A stretch of 64,000 nucleotides of DNA from Erythrocercus mccallii (taxonomy: Eukaryota > Chordata > Aves > Passeriformes > Dicruridae), in the NCBI GenBank assembly GCA_013397435.1, contig VZRG01001337.1:1-64000 (forward strand), written 5' to 3'. A program made the position numbers and the translations under genes. The notes under the pieces are model-generated. The model was not told the origin of the DNA, did not search any database, and saw only the letters and a program-made list of their open reading frames with translations. Positions 28,028-39,515 of this stretch are shown one piece after another (the stretch's first letter is position 1; every line of letters starts with the position of its first letter).

Positions 28028-30578
28028 AAATCACAAACTACCTTAGAGAGGAAACTACTTACAAACATTTGAGAAGTCTTTCTGAACAAGACAATTTTAT
28101 CCATACAAATTGTAGTAATTAGATATTCATTACCTCTCCTCACCACTGATGAACAAGCTAAAACTGCAATGGTTAAAGCTATGAAGAACTGGCCATTCCA
28201 CGTTCATATGGACTTCTACTATCTCTTTGTAACTTATTGAGAATGTTTTCTGATTTATATTTAAAAAAAAAAAGTTTAAATTGCTTGACAAATATTTCAT
28301 TGGCCCTATACAGCTCACTGCTGCCACTTGTTTGGAAAAATGAAAGGCAAGTTGAAAAATGCACCTTTTCCATTTTCATCTCTAATTGAATTCTCTCTTG
28401 ACCCCCTTATTCCCCATGGCTGTATTTCAGGTTTTGATGATAAGAAAAAGAATTTTGTATTTGGATAATACAATTTTCTCACTTGCCTTCAGCGACCTTC
28501 AGCTCAATTTCCTCTCCCCAGAGACACTGTATATTATAGAATTGAATCAAATTCCTTATTCATAGAAAAAAAAGTTCCAATTTAATCTGAATATTCAGCA
28601 TTTTAGACTGGTCAGGGTGATGGATGGCAAATTGAAATGCTTTTGGTTCAGGTAATCAAATGGTAGAATTCAGACTTGTATTGAAAAAAATAATGAAGTC
28701 TATTCAATATTCTCATAACGTGCAAAAAAATGCACATTACATGGTAGAACTGGGGGTTTTTCTTATTATCTAACCAATAACATCTGCACCACAGAAAGTA
28801 TAGTAAAACATTAAGAATTTATGTAGGTTAGAACATGTGAAAAGCAGCCACCTTTGGAGGAAAATGCAGGCATTGTTATAAGAGTGCTCAGATGAACAAG
28901 TACAAAACTGGGGGAAAAAACAGACCTGTTCTCAGTGTGTACCTGCAATGTTCAATGATGAGTTACAGAAGCCTTTTAATATGTCTTAAATACTTTTTGA
29001 GAAAGAAACAGCCCTTTTAATAACTTCAAGTGGTTAGATATACTAAACCACTGTAATGGTTTTTCCATCCCTGAAAGTTTTGTCAAATAATATCATCAAG
29101 TATATCATTATTTCCAAAGGACTACCATTTCATTTTGGAAAATCCTCTTGCCATTTGTGAAGTTCAACCCCAAAACAACAATTGATTTGAACAACACCAG
29201 CTTGGCACCACACTGTTGATGAAACTTACTTGAACATTTGGGCTTGGACAAGATGTCTCCAGGAAAAGAAGAGGATTATGATAATAATAAATTTGGCTTG
29301 GTTTAAAAATTCTATCAATAGTTACTTTCCTTCCTTCTAGGGGTGCATGGAATTATGCTATTTGATTTTCAAATACTGTATACCAGTTATTTCTTTTCTA
29401 ATTATTTGAAGTATTTAAGTCACAAGGAATGCCTAACTGTAGGCACCACTAACACAATTAAAAATGTTATGCAGCAACCTAAATGTCAAGGCACTGAGCT
29501 AAAAATAAGTCCTAGGCTGCCCTTACTGACTGTACTAGAGCTTGTGCCTCCTCCTTATTTCTGCTCTCATCTCACAGACATGAACCTGGTGCATGGGCAT
29601 TACCCAGGACAGCAGGGTGAGGGGAACTGCTGTTCAGAGAAACTTCCCCGTGCCTGGCAGACACACCTTCAGAACTGGAGAAGAACATTTTTCAACAGTT
29701 TTCTTTCCTCCACATCACAAGCAAGCAGTGCTCAGACTTGATCCTCACCTGGGAAAATACAGAGCTCTGCATGATGCTGGGCATGCTCACAGGGCATTTG
29801 TGTTCTCTAAGTAACCTATCAGTGGAGTTTGCCTTATCAGCTTGTGTAGTTTCACAGACACAGGGTAAAGATGGGGTGTGAGGCAAGTGGAAAAAGTATA
29901 CACAGAAGCACTCTCGGAAGCAGGATAAGTGCTCAGACTATCAAGGATAATGGGTTTTTTAGAAATATTTAAAGTTAACATTAAAAGTTAAAGCTTTTAA
30001 AGTTAAACTAATTCTTAAATTAAGAGACATTGGCAGGAAATGGTGAATTTCAGCAAGAACTTGTGACCCACCAGCAGCTGTGGAGACAAGAGCTGAACCT
30101 ATGAAGACACACAAATATATTAATTTCAGTCAAGCTTCAGATTAAAAAAAAAAATCATTTTCTCAACCTTTCCCATAAGAGCAATTTAGGAACCAAATGT
30201 TATATGCATGACTGTATGGTGTAAGGGTGGTCCTGCAGTGGAAGCCACTAACTGGTACACTGATGAACAAGAAAATAAGAGCCCGACTACTCTTCCCAGA
30301 TTCCTTACATCTTCAGGACTTGCAGGAATATAAATAATTAAAATGCACTATTTTATAGGTTCAAGTGAATAGATAACAAATAGATACACAAAGTTTGAAG
30401 TGTCTTATATAATCAGAAACACAAAAATTAATTTAAGATGTCATAGAAGAGGATTAAAGCATGTGATTTTAAAGTAATTCAAGTAGAACGTTTTCCTATC
30501 CTGAATAGGATGGAAAACAAGTGCATAGATCTGATTAATCTATTATTTCCATTTCAAGGTCCAGAGCACTAAGGGCAT

Positions 30579-30655
30579 TTTACAGAGTGAGCTTATGAAG
30601 TTGCTAAATTAACATTCCAGGATCTCACTGGAAATCTCCTTTCCTCTACCATCAT
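30579..30655 (+). repeat. Dispersed duplicate, copy 2
   Basis: The 77-bp counterpart of 27,615-27,694, in the same orientation, with about 95% identical bases and a 3-base deletion. It starts right after a TTT stretch and ends just before sequence unrelated to the flank of copy 1. No target-site duplication is obvious. Confidence 0.9.
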
Positions 30656-32594
30656 GAGTTTACTTCTGCTGAGGGTCATTTGGAATGCCTTTTGTGAACA
30701 CCTCTGTGGGAATATTAGAAGTGTATGACACGTGACAGCAATTTTTACTACACAGTAAAAAGGGAAATTAGAAAAATATTTTAATTTTGTTGAAAAGTTG
30801 CATTCCAATCTTGCTCCTTCCAGAAGAGTTCTTAGTATCAGTCCTTGTAGAAGGGCTAAGTACCGAGTCAGGACAGTCAAGCTGTGCGAAGAGGTGCTTG
30901 AAAGTCAGGAAACAGCAGCATTGAAATACTAATACAAGCTGGTTTCATGTTACCATGGGGACTATTCCCAAAGGCCATATTAGCCTATGGCCACTAAGCC
31001 CCATGGGAGAACTTTCACAACCAGGGGATACCAACAAGCTCTTCTGGAGGGCAGTTCAGATCAGGAAACCAGCTCCAGCCCAGAGGAGTCTGCATCACCC
31101 AGATAAATTTAGCCGCTGTGAATACTCTTCATACATTCAAATTACATCCTTTAGCTGCAATTATTTAGCCCAGGATCATGTGGAACATTATGCAAGCTTT
31201 GTCCTCTTCTAGTGTGCACTTTTCTCATTTCCATAATAGTCCTGTATTGGACCTATACCTTGGCAGTTGCTGACTGCTGTCACATTCACTTCTTTTTTCA
31301 GCTGGTAGTATTAAAAGGTAAATGTTAATTACAGGGATTATTTCTCTAACCTTGTCTCTGGGACAGAATATTTAGTTGGGAACAGTATCGTTCATCACAG
31401 CTGCAGCCTATTTGATAAATGCTTCCTAAAAGCCAGACTCCTTGTCTGCTGGATCTGCTGCCTCACTGAGGACTGGGGGAGCAAAGCAGCTCAAGGTAGC
31501 CATTGTTAGTGAGTGCCCCTCCAGCGCTCCTTTCAGACCAAAGGACAAACATGGTTGTGACAGCGTGCAAAATACTCCGGGCCAGCATTCAAGAGGTTTT
31601 TGTTCTTCGTCTGTGTGCTAACCCCAGTGAGCATGGAGAGGAGCAGAGATTCCCATGTTAGCTGGCACAGCACACATGAGCTGCTGATACGCTCTGAATG
31701 TACGCCAGCTTGGGTATCAATTTAATAAAGCAGCTGAAGCCAATGCCATTTTTTGGCACCACATAAAAGAGTTTGTTGTAGGGTCACATATATGCATATA
31801 AAGGGTCATGTACCAGCAAATTTTCAGGAAATGGTAGACATGCACATTATTAGACTGAATTGCTGTCTGGCTCCAATATCTAAAATATGTAGCCAACTCT
31901 TAACTCTACGTCTCAGCATTTTTATGCACTTAAATCAGAAAAACATGTAGGGTTTCTGTGTCTTAAGTGAAGTTTCTAGAGTAGGAGAAGAATATCAAGA
32001 AAGCACCAGATTCTATACAGAAATACTTGAAGAGCAATACTGCTGAAATTAGTGCCACTACTGACAAAATATTTTGATTAATAAACACTTTTCAAAATCT
32101 GAGATTACCTCTAAAATCTTGATTTTAAAGAAATTAATCTGGGGCTCTTTTTTCTTATATTAGGATTTTCTAACCAATAATTTTGTATTTCCAATACTTT
32201 CTTTGCAACTACAAGGACTCCTTTTAACACACACGTTTAATGGAAGATAACATTATTTTATAATCATGGGACTCTGGAGCTTTACAAGAAAAACATCAAA
32301 TCTCATTAAACTTGTGATAAAATTATTGGCGTTGGCAACCTTGCAGACATATGCCTAGAGCTGCACAGTGTTTTCCTCCTCTAATGACTGTAACTAAAAG
32401 GACTTTAATGAGAGCAAAAGAATGTGGCTCTGTCTGCCCAGAATCTTTTGGAATTTTCACTTTTCCCTAACGAAAATAAAAACAAATACTTTTCCTTTTT
32501 CCTGTAAGCTTTTACGGACATCTGAATTGACTTTCATAATGAAGAAGGATTAAGCAGACTCAGGAAAATTATAAATGTGGTTCATATTAGTGTA

Positions 32595-32938
32595 CTAATT
32601 AGCTCATAAATTTAGAAATAGTTAATCTTTTAGTTTTGCTGAATGAAAATAGTGGTCAAATCACAGATCAGATCTTGTAAATGGAGTAATGTAGTCGTGA
32701 ATTAAACCCCCCAGAGCACAGGTGTCTGATCTCATAGCATTATGAAAACTGGAAATTTTGCTACTGGCTTTAAAGAGCACAAGGTGAATTTAGCCAAAGT
32801 TGTAAAATATTACTCAAGCAACCAGATACTTAGCAAATAATAATAAAAACAATGTGATTTATTAAGTGTGTATTTCTCATTGTATTGTAATTCAACAACT
32901 AACTATATTAATTGTTTTTAGTTCCATGAGCTAATTAG
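32595..32938. promoter_or_regulatory. Inverted pair of TAATTA-containing 13-mers
   Basis: CTAATTAGCTCAT (32,595-32,607) recurs as its exact reverse complement at 32,926-32,938. The core TAATTA is the canonical homeodomain recognition sequence. The intervening 320 bp is AT-rich and free of recognisable repeats. Paired homeodomain sites in a gene-free interval would suit a developmental enhancer. This is inference from motif content only. Confidence 0.3.
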
Positions 32939-34890
32939 AGCAGTGGTAGCTGGCAAAATTCTGTGGTTTACTGCAGTTTCTATTTAATGTATGTATTTAT
33001 GTACATGAGTATTCAAAAGACCCTGCCCTGGAAATATATATATTACAGAAACAATTGTGGGTACCAAGTAATAAAAATAGACTTGTCCATTACATGATTT
33101 ACATTTAGAACTGCCAAAGTAGAAAAAGAATAGAGGCACTGTTTTACACTGCTGCATTGATAATCTGATGAAGATTGCTCTGATGAAACAAAGAAAAGTA
33201 CATTCTACCCCAAAACAAGTTTAGGTCTCAGTTCTTCAGACTGTGTCCTAGCCAGGTGATGGAGATGCAAGAGCCAAGCACCTGGGCATGGTAGCAGACA
33301 AGTAGCTGGCAGACATTACAGGCTGCTGGATACAAGAGCTCAGAGTCTTCTCTCCCCTTTAATGATCGCAACAGGACAAAGTTAGAAGAGAACTGGGCTC
33401 AGTAACACTCAACGTGGAGAATGAATGGACTCCCATTCTCACACCCCATAAACATCCTCACGCACACCTTGTTAAACACCACCCCAGAGACTGCGCTTCA
33501 AGCAGTTTTCCATAAACTCCATGTGACCTGGATACAATGCTAGATAAAACCATTGGATAAAATACAACACTAGAAGTATGTGAACCTGGGATTAGAAGAT
33601 CAGGGTGACTTAATGCGGAACCGGCCTTCACATCTGGGCTGCTGTAAACATCGCTCCGTCCAAGGCCCCTGTGGAAAAAAAACCAACACACCAACAGTAA
33701 TTCAGTAAAATGTGTAAGAACTGCTCATTGCTAGAGCCCTGCAGTGATATGCAGTAGGAATTAATCTAAAAACATGATGGCAAACAACTGCTGAATCAAT
33801 TTTCTTCTTTGGCTTGTAGTGCACCTGCTCTTACAGTATCTACATTTTATACTCTTTTTTTCTTGCAGAGATGTAAATATTACTGCATTAAAACAACTGC
33901 GCAGGTAAGGAGAGCGCCAGTGACAAGGCCTTATTCTAACTTCATGGTGCATGTGATAAGGAGGAAATAAAATGTGTCTGCAAGTACAGAATGTTTAAAT
34001 GCCTCTACTCACAATTCTAGTCAGCAGGTTACAAAAGAATTTGTAATTATGTCTCCGATTTGCTCTTAAGGAGTTGTGCACCAACAGGCTATTAACCAGA
34101 TCCTATATTACTGCAGTATTCTACCTCAAGGTGGTAGGAGACAGAAAAAATTCAAGCCTCATATCCCAATATTAGACTCTTCACAGACCATTGCTGGCTG
34201 CCAAACATGCGCACCAAGCCAGAATTGCTGACATATTTTTGCCTGCTTATGATGTTACTTCTGGAAGCCATATGACGTATAGTTCACCATGCCAGCTCTA
34301 TTTTTGGTAAGCTGCTGCAAGAAAGGATGGAGTGGTATGGTTAGCTGGTACATAGTTCAATGGATTACCAGTTACTACCATTTCCTTAATATTTATCTTA
34401 AATGATGCAGCATAAGACATGCAAAAGCCTCTCCATTCCCCCCCAAATTAGTACCAGGATAAGAATTTGAGTGACAGTATGTTAGACCTTATCCTTCATT
34501 TATCAGAAAGTAACATTTACACTCCCCTGAAGTCTCTCTGACTGTATACCATAAGCAGGTTTACACGGAACATCAACTTGGCAGCACAACCTCAATGAAC
34601 CCATCTGGCCAAAATTTTCAATAACAGCAACTTAAATAAAAGTGACCAGTTTGTCAGAGGTATTCAGCACACCTACTTCCAACTAAGTTAGCACATCAGG
34701 AAATCAGGACACAGTTATTTTAGTGCTTTTATATAGGTTAGAACTGGACTTCAGATGCCTAAATTTCAAAGTTGTGAAATATGTCAGCAAAAGCATTACA
34801 AAAACATTACAAAAGCAAAAAGCCTAATCAAAATGCAATATTGTCCTTAAAGCAGCATTCAAAAGAGATACTGTAGTTCTCTTCCAATTA

Positions 34891-35468
34891 TGGTTGAACC
34901 CCAGCCATCAACCAAATACCACACAGCTGCTCACTCATTCCCTCATCAGCAGGATCAGAGAGAGAACTGGAAGGGCAAAAGTGAGAAAAATCATGGGTTG
35001 AGATAAACACAGTTTAAGAGGACAGGCAAAAGCTATGCACACAAGTAAAACAAAACAATGAAATCAATTCACTGCTTCCATGGGCAGGCAGATGTTCAGT
35101 CATCTCCAGGACAGCAGGGCTCCATCATACAGAACAGTGGCTTGGGAAGACAAGAATCATCCCTCCAAACATCCCCCTCTTCCTCCTTCTTCCCCCTACT
35201 TTATATATGGATCATGATGTCATATAGTCTGGAATATCCCTTTGGTCTGCTGGGGTCAGCTGTCCTGGCTCACAATCTTCCATGCATCCATAGTCTGTTC
35301 ATCAGCATGGCAGTAGGAAAAGCAAAAAAACTTTGGCTCTGTGTAAGCCCTGCTCAGCAATAACAAAAACATCTCTCTGTTACCAACCCTATGTTCAACA
35401 CAAATCCAAAGCAAGCCCCATACCAGCCCCTGTGAAGAAAGTTAACACTACCCCAGACAAAATCAGCA
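34891..35468 (+). mobile_element. Solo LTR of an endogenous retrovirus (avian type)
   Basis: About 578 bp bounded by TG and CA, beginning with a GTTGAACCCCAGCC phrase and continuing through a GCTGCTCACTCATTCCC segment that I recognise as a repetitive avian LTR family. A TATA-like TTATATATGG lies at about 35,201, roughly mid-element, as in a U3/R boundary. No internal coding region adjoins either end, so this is a solo LTR left by recombination. I see no clear target-site duplication, so the boundaries are approximate. The family name and class (ERVK or ERVL) need a repeat-library match. Confidence 0.7.
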
Positions 35469-36993
35469 GAAAGGCATATGAATAGCTCCAGAATAGGACT
35501 TAGAAAGATCCTGCAGTGAACTGTATTTTGATGTCAGGCATGTGTTCCACCTCAACCTGCCACTCTGTTTAAGGATGATGATTCTACTTTTGAGACTGGA
35601 TGAGAGTACCTCTGACACAACCCTGTGCAAGCAAGTAAATATAATACTCCAAACGCATTTATCCTATCTAACTTTAAACTTCTAAAATGTGGTTATGTAT
35701 ACCTATATAAATACTAATTGAGATTATTATTAAATAGTGGAGAGGAACACTTTTAAGTCATGTTACAGCTGATCTAGGCTAGATATCTACCTCTGGATAA
35801 CATTTATCAGGCCTTAGAAATGTTGCTTTAGTACAGAGAGATTGGAGATACCTCTTTATTACCTGTATGTCAAAGTTGTACTGACCCAAAGTTATCAAGG
35901 AAGTAACTCAGCTCTCACTGCAAAATGCTGATTAGGAATGGAAATATTCCTTATGAACGCCACTGCCCTGTGTCACTGTACACAGAGACAAATAAAGGCA
36001 AAGGAAGACTTTGATATTTAGCCAGGAACATACATTGGCAGTACTGCTAACATCACGCTTGCTGAGTCAAGACTAGTGAAGCAAGGTCAGAAAGCAGCTG
36101 TAGGCAACAGAGCCAACAAGAGCTGGATGTGGCTCTTCAGTTTCTGCACTGGGGTTAATACCTCTATGCATGGTATGGAGGGAGGTACTGTGCCACCTAG
36201 GTACACCAGCATGGTGTGCTAACTCCACTGTACTGGGTTGTCAGGCCCAAGCACTCCTGTTATTAATTGGCTCGAGTTGTATCAATGCACCACTCTCTTG
36301 TACTTATTAAACAAGTGCCTTACCTAAAGTATAGTCTGTGTCTTTTACAGCAGTGCTAAGTGTGATCCCATCACTAAACTTTCAGGTATCAGTTGGATAT
36401 TGCATGCTTGGTACTTTAATATTTAATAATTATTCAGTGGATTTTTAAAGGAGCCCATCCTTAAACCAGATCAATACATTTCATGAAAATGAAGAGATTT
36501 TTAGAATAGAAGAGATTTTTGTTTTCTATACATTGAAAACAACATAAAAAGGTTCTGCTTCTGTACTCAGCATGTCAAGCAAGAACAAGGAAACAACAGC
36601 CAAAAAATATTTCAAGTTTCAATTCTCAGTGGAAGATCTGAACAAAGAGTTTCAGTTTAGGTATTTCTCCACTTTTGGCCAAGCATGAGCTCCTGTATCT
36701 CTACAAACACATATCCCTACCAGTAGATACACTGCTGAGTAGATCTGATTCATCTAGACACAAGCTCAAAGCATCTGTCTCAATTGCCAGTACTGGTACA
36801 ACCTGGTGAGGATGCCCGAAGTGCCTTCCGCTTAAGAGAACGCACATGGAACTGATTCCTCTCTCACACCAGTGTCATCCATGACACAGTCTAATGAAGC
36901 CAGAGAAGAATTAATTTGAATCTGCACTAGCATGCATGAGAGAACATTCTGTGTGCATCTCTCAGAGGTTTTTTTTTCATTTCTTTTTTTCTT
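35469..36993. other. Gene-free stretch
   Basis: No exon, RNA gene or recognisable transposon. The sequence is mixed AT-rich, ending in a T-rich tract at about 36,968-37,000 just before the LINE relic. Confidence 0.6.
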
Positions 36994-37170
36994 ATTTCTC
37001 ATATTCCTCTGGGAGATCTCATTGTCAGTTTCAACAAAGGGCATCATCTCTTTGCAGATGATATCCAACTCTACAACTCTGTCAAGTCACTCTCTGATCC
37101 CCTTCTTGCCACCTGTCTTCAACATGTCAATCAACAGATGGCTACACCATCACTAAGGAATGCTTCAAAG
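36994..37170 (+). mobile_element. Ancient L2-like LINE reverse-transcriptase fragment
   Basis: In the + frame through 37,006-37,167 the translation reads PLGDLI (37,006-37,023), then a catalytic FADD box (37,051-37,062) followed by IQLY. A Ser/Asp/Leu-rich stretch and a QQM where L2-type elements have a WM come next. The order 'PLGD-I ... (Y/F)ADD-QLY ... CL--V---M' is typical of the palm domain of L2/Rex1-like non-LTR reverse transcriptases and differs from CR1, where FADDTKL is usual. Only about 55 codons remain open. Beyond about 37,170 the similarity fades, apart from a possible KNL-I remnant near 37,260. It is non-functional and old. No gene call is intended. Confidence 0.72.
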
Positions 37171-38380
37171 GCATTCAAAATGTTTTTAAAGTCCTCTTTG
37201 TTCCGTGTCTCTTGCTCTGCTATCAGTCTTCTTAATTCAGCCCTTCAGTTCTCTGCCAAAAATCTTGCTGCTATCCATAACACAGGGTTTTAAAGTTCTT
37301 TCCCCCTACTTAAAAGCTATTTCCATAATATTTACAGATTTATCCATATTTTGACATCTGCTTCCACTGTGTTATGTTGAATGTTTTACTGCAGTTTTAA
37401 AAATGCCATTTTGTCGACTTTGGCTTTCCAAAAACACAATTTCTAACTTCACCAACCAATGGGCAGGAAACAGAATATTACCCTACTTCAAAAAGTGGCA
37501 ACTCCCTCAAGAACTTCAATGTCGTCTTAAGTGCAGAATCTCATTTTAAGACTTGTGAAAATATATTTCAGTGTCTACAGCTGATATACTTAGAAGAGTA
37601 ATACTGCATTTTGCCAGATGACTGTTATTATCAAAATATCATTCTGGTATTACCTCAATGTAATTGTGTTGGACTGTACCAGATTTCTCTCACAGCATCC
37701 TGGCTTTTGCCTCTCTTCAGCCCTTATCTCTGTGTCCTCTCTATAAGCTTCCAAAAATGAGAAAGCAAGCCCATTCCTTCACTTACTCTATTTTACTCTT
37801 GCCTGCATTTTCAAGCCTTCCCTTCAAACCACTCTATCATCTTCAGTACAAACCCATTTCCATTAACATTCCAACAATTTATAATAATAAGCTGTCATAT
37901 ATCTGGAGTGTAAAGGAAGTGGCAGAATGTAAAATGGATTAACAAAAGTGAAGTGTAGCCACATGAGGAAAAATCAGTGCAGTGGAAGTACGGACTCTGA
38001 TGTAAAAATACCAATGAGTCCCTGATGTAAAAAATGCCAAAGAAAAAAGCTACACAGGTCAGTGGTCAACCAACTTAACACCACTGGTAAGTGCACCCAG
38101 GGAGCCTCAAAGGGGTGTCCCTGAGGGCTGACAATTACAAAATCCCAGTGTATGTTTTCCAGTACAAAAAAGAGGCTGCAAATAGATTGGCACACATCTT
38201 AGTAAGGGGATTTGTTACTGCCTCTATTGTTACTGCCTTCTATTTGTTACTGCCTCCACCTCCTCTTTCATCCTATCATTTGCAATCCCATAACACTAGT
38301 GGTAACCATAGACATTGTGTAGAAAGAACATTCAGTGTTCTCCTTTTAACAGCACTTAGCAGATGGAACCAGCTCACTTT
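37171..38380. other. Gene-free stretch upstream of CR1
   Basis: Possibly some decayed 3' part of the L2-like element to about 37.3 kb, then unremarkable sequence. A 16-bp tandem repeat lies at 38,211-38,258. No exon was recognised. Confidence 0.5.
38211..38258. repeat. 16-bp tandem repeat, three units
   Basis: Three contiguous 16-bp units (38,211, 38,227 and 38,243) share the core TTGTTACTGCC. It is a small slippage-derived repeat. Confidence 0.85.
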
Positions 38381-39281
38381 CACAGAACCACTGAATGGGT
38401 AAATTGTGTGGAAGGGATTACAGTGGATCCAACCTCTCTGCTTAGGCAGGGTTGTCCTAGAGCACATGACACAGGAGTGCATCCAGATGTTTCTTGTACA
38501 TCTCCAATGAGGGAGACTCTACAACCTCTCTGTGCAACCTGGGCGATCTGTTCCAGTGTGTGCGGTCATCTGCACAGTAAAGACATACTCCCTCATATTC
38601 AGGTAGAGTTTCCTGTTTCTGCCCCTTGCTTCATGTCCTAGTGGTTGGCACCAATGAGAAGTGTCTGGACCCATCCCCTCAGCACCCCCATTTGGATATC
38701 TATACACATTAATAAGGTCCCCTCCTAACCATGCCTTCTCGAGGCTGAACAGGCCCAGCTCCCTCTGCCTTTCCGCTCAGGGTGTTCCAGTCACCTTATC
38801 CTCTCTGTCACCCTCTGCTGGACCCTCTCCAGAAGCTGCACGTCTCTTGGGCTGGGGAGCCCAGAACTGGACACTCCAGATGGGACCTCACCAGGGCTGA
38901 GTAGAGGGGCAGGATCACCTCCCTCGGCCTGCTGGAAATGCTCTTCCTTATCCATCCCTGGACACCACTGGCCTTGGCCCCAAGGACACACTGCTTGCTG
39001 GCTCAGGGACAGCTTGTTTTCCACCAGGACCCCCAGGTCCTTCTGTGCAGAGCTGCTCCCCAGCAGGTCAGCCCCAGCCCGTGCTGGTGCCCAGGGTTGT
39101 TCCTCTCCAGGTGCAGGACCCTGCATTTGCCTTTGTTGAATTCCCGACAGGTCTTCTCTGACCGTCTCTTCAAGCTGTCGAGGTCCCTCTGAAGGGCTGC
39201 ACAGCCCTCTGGGGTATCGGCCACTCCTCCCGGCTTTGTGTCATCAGCAAACTTGTTGCGGAGACACTCTGCCCCTTCATC
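38381..39281 (-). mobile_element. CR1 LINE, 5'-truncated, about 0.9 kb
   Basis: The left end (CACAGAACCACTGAATGG) is the reverse complement of the CR1 3' tail. The body carries, on the minus strand, the C-terminal part of the CR1 ORF2 product with recognisable CR1 phrases such as KDLGVLVENKL and LLERVQQRVT, interrupted by frameshifts. The upstream-most matched part (about 39,180-39,281) corresponds to the portion preceding that coding end. The copy is dead but only moderately diverged and is more GC-rich than its surroundings. It ends within about 10 bp of the PPP2R3B CpG island and is antisense to that gene. Confidence 0.93.
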
Positions 39282-39425
39282 ACTTTGCCAGCTCCACTCA
39301 GAGAACTGGCGAGGAGCAGCCCGTGAGACGCCGAGACCCTGTCAGAGCTCTCAGCTGGGCACAGGCGGCGGCGGCAGCCGGTGGCCCGGGCAGGGCAGGG
39401 CAGCGCCGCGCGCCCCGAGCGGGCC

Positions 39426-39439
39426 GTCGCCATGGCGAC
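39426..39439. promoter_or_regulatory. Palindromic X-box-like site (RFX type)
   Basis: GTCGCCATGGCGAC is a perfect 14-bp palindrome. It closely resembles the RFX X-box consensus GTTGCCATGGCAAC, differing only at the symmetric T/C and A/G positions. It sits about 45 bp upstream of the TCTCGCGAGA element. Binding by RFX factors is inferred from the motif. Confidence 0.55.
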
Positions 39440-39474
39440 CGCCGGCCGCGTCCCGCGGGGCGGAAGGGCCACGC

Positions 39475-39484
39475 TCTCGCGAGA
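39475..39484. promoter_or_regulatory. TCTCGCGAGA promoter element
   Basis: An exact, palindromic match to the conserved CpG-island promoter element TCTCGCGAGA, known to be bound by BANP when unmethylated. Such elements drive housekeeping promoters. The last base is shared with the following ATGGCGGC motif. Confidence 0.75.
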
Positions 39485-39491
39485 TGGCGGC
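39484..39491 (+). promoter_or_regulatory. YY1-type ATGGCGGC site
   Basis: GAGATGGCGGC matches the promoter-proximal YY1 motif (AANATGGCGGC, one mismatch), which in many genes lies just downstream of the transcription start. Its ATG (39,484) opens a short upstream reading frame in exon 1. The site overlaps the TCTCGCGAGA element by one base. Confidence 0.6.
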
Positions 39492-39508
39492 GGTCGGGCC
39501 GGGCCGGG

Positions 39509-39515
39509 CCGGAAG
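39509..39515 (+). promoter_or_regulatory. ETS-type CCGGAAG site
   Basis: CCGGAAG is the core ETS/GABPA motif, common in CpG-island promoters. It lies within the predicted exon 1 or its start region. It is supported by motif only. Confidence 0.4.

Larger units (their letters stand above)
27115..34890. other. Gene-free stretch, locally possible conserved non-coding DNA
   Basis: No exon is recognised. The stretch contains both copies of a duplicated 77-80 bp sequence, a GC-rich-armed hairpin at 27,999, and an interval of TAAT-rich, repeat-free sequence at about 32.5-33.1 kb. That interval has the look of a conserved non-coding element, but I cannot show this without alignment. A minus-strand pyrimidine tract followed by AG near 33,675 is the only good-looking splice signal, and no known protein follows it. 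Confidence 0.55.

Noticed and set aside
38791..39224. Minus-strand frames next to the promoter, considered as a divergent gene
   Set aside because: They read as CR1 ORF2 C-terminus with frameshifts, so they do not support a bidirectional gene pair.
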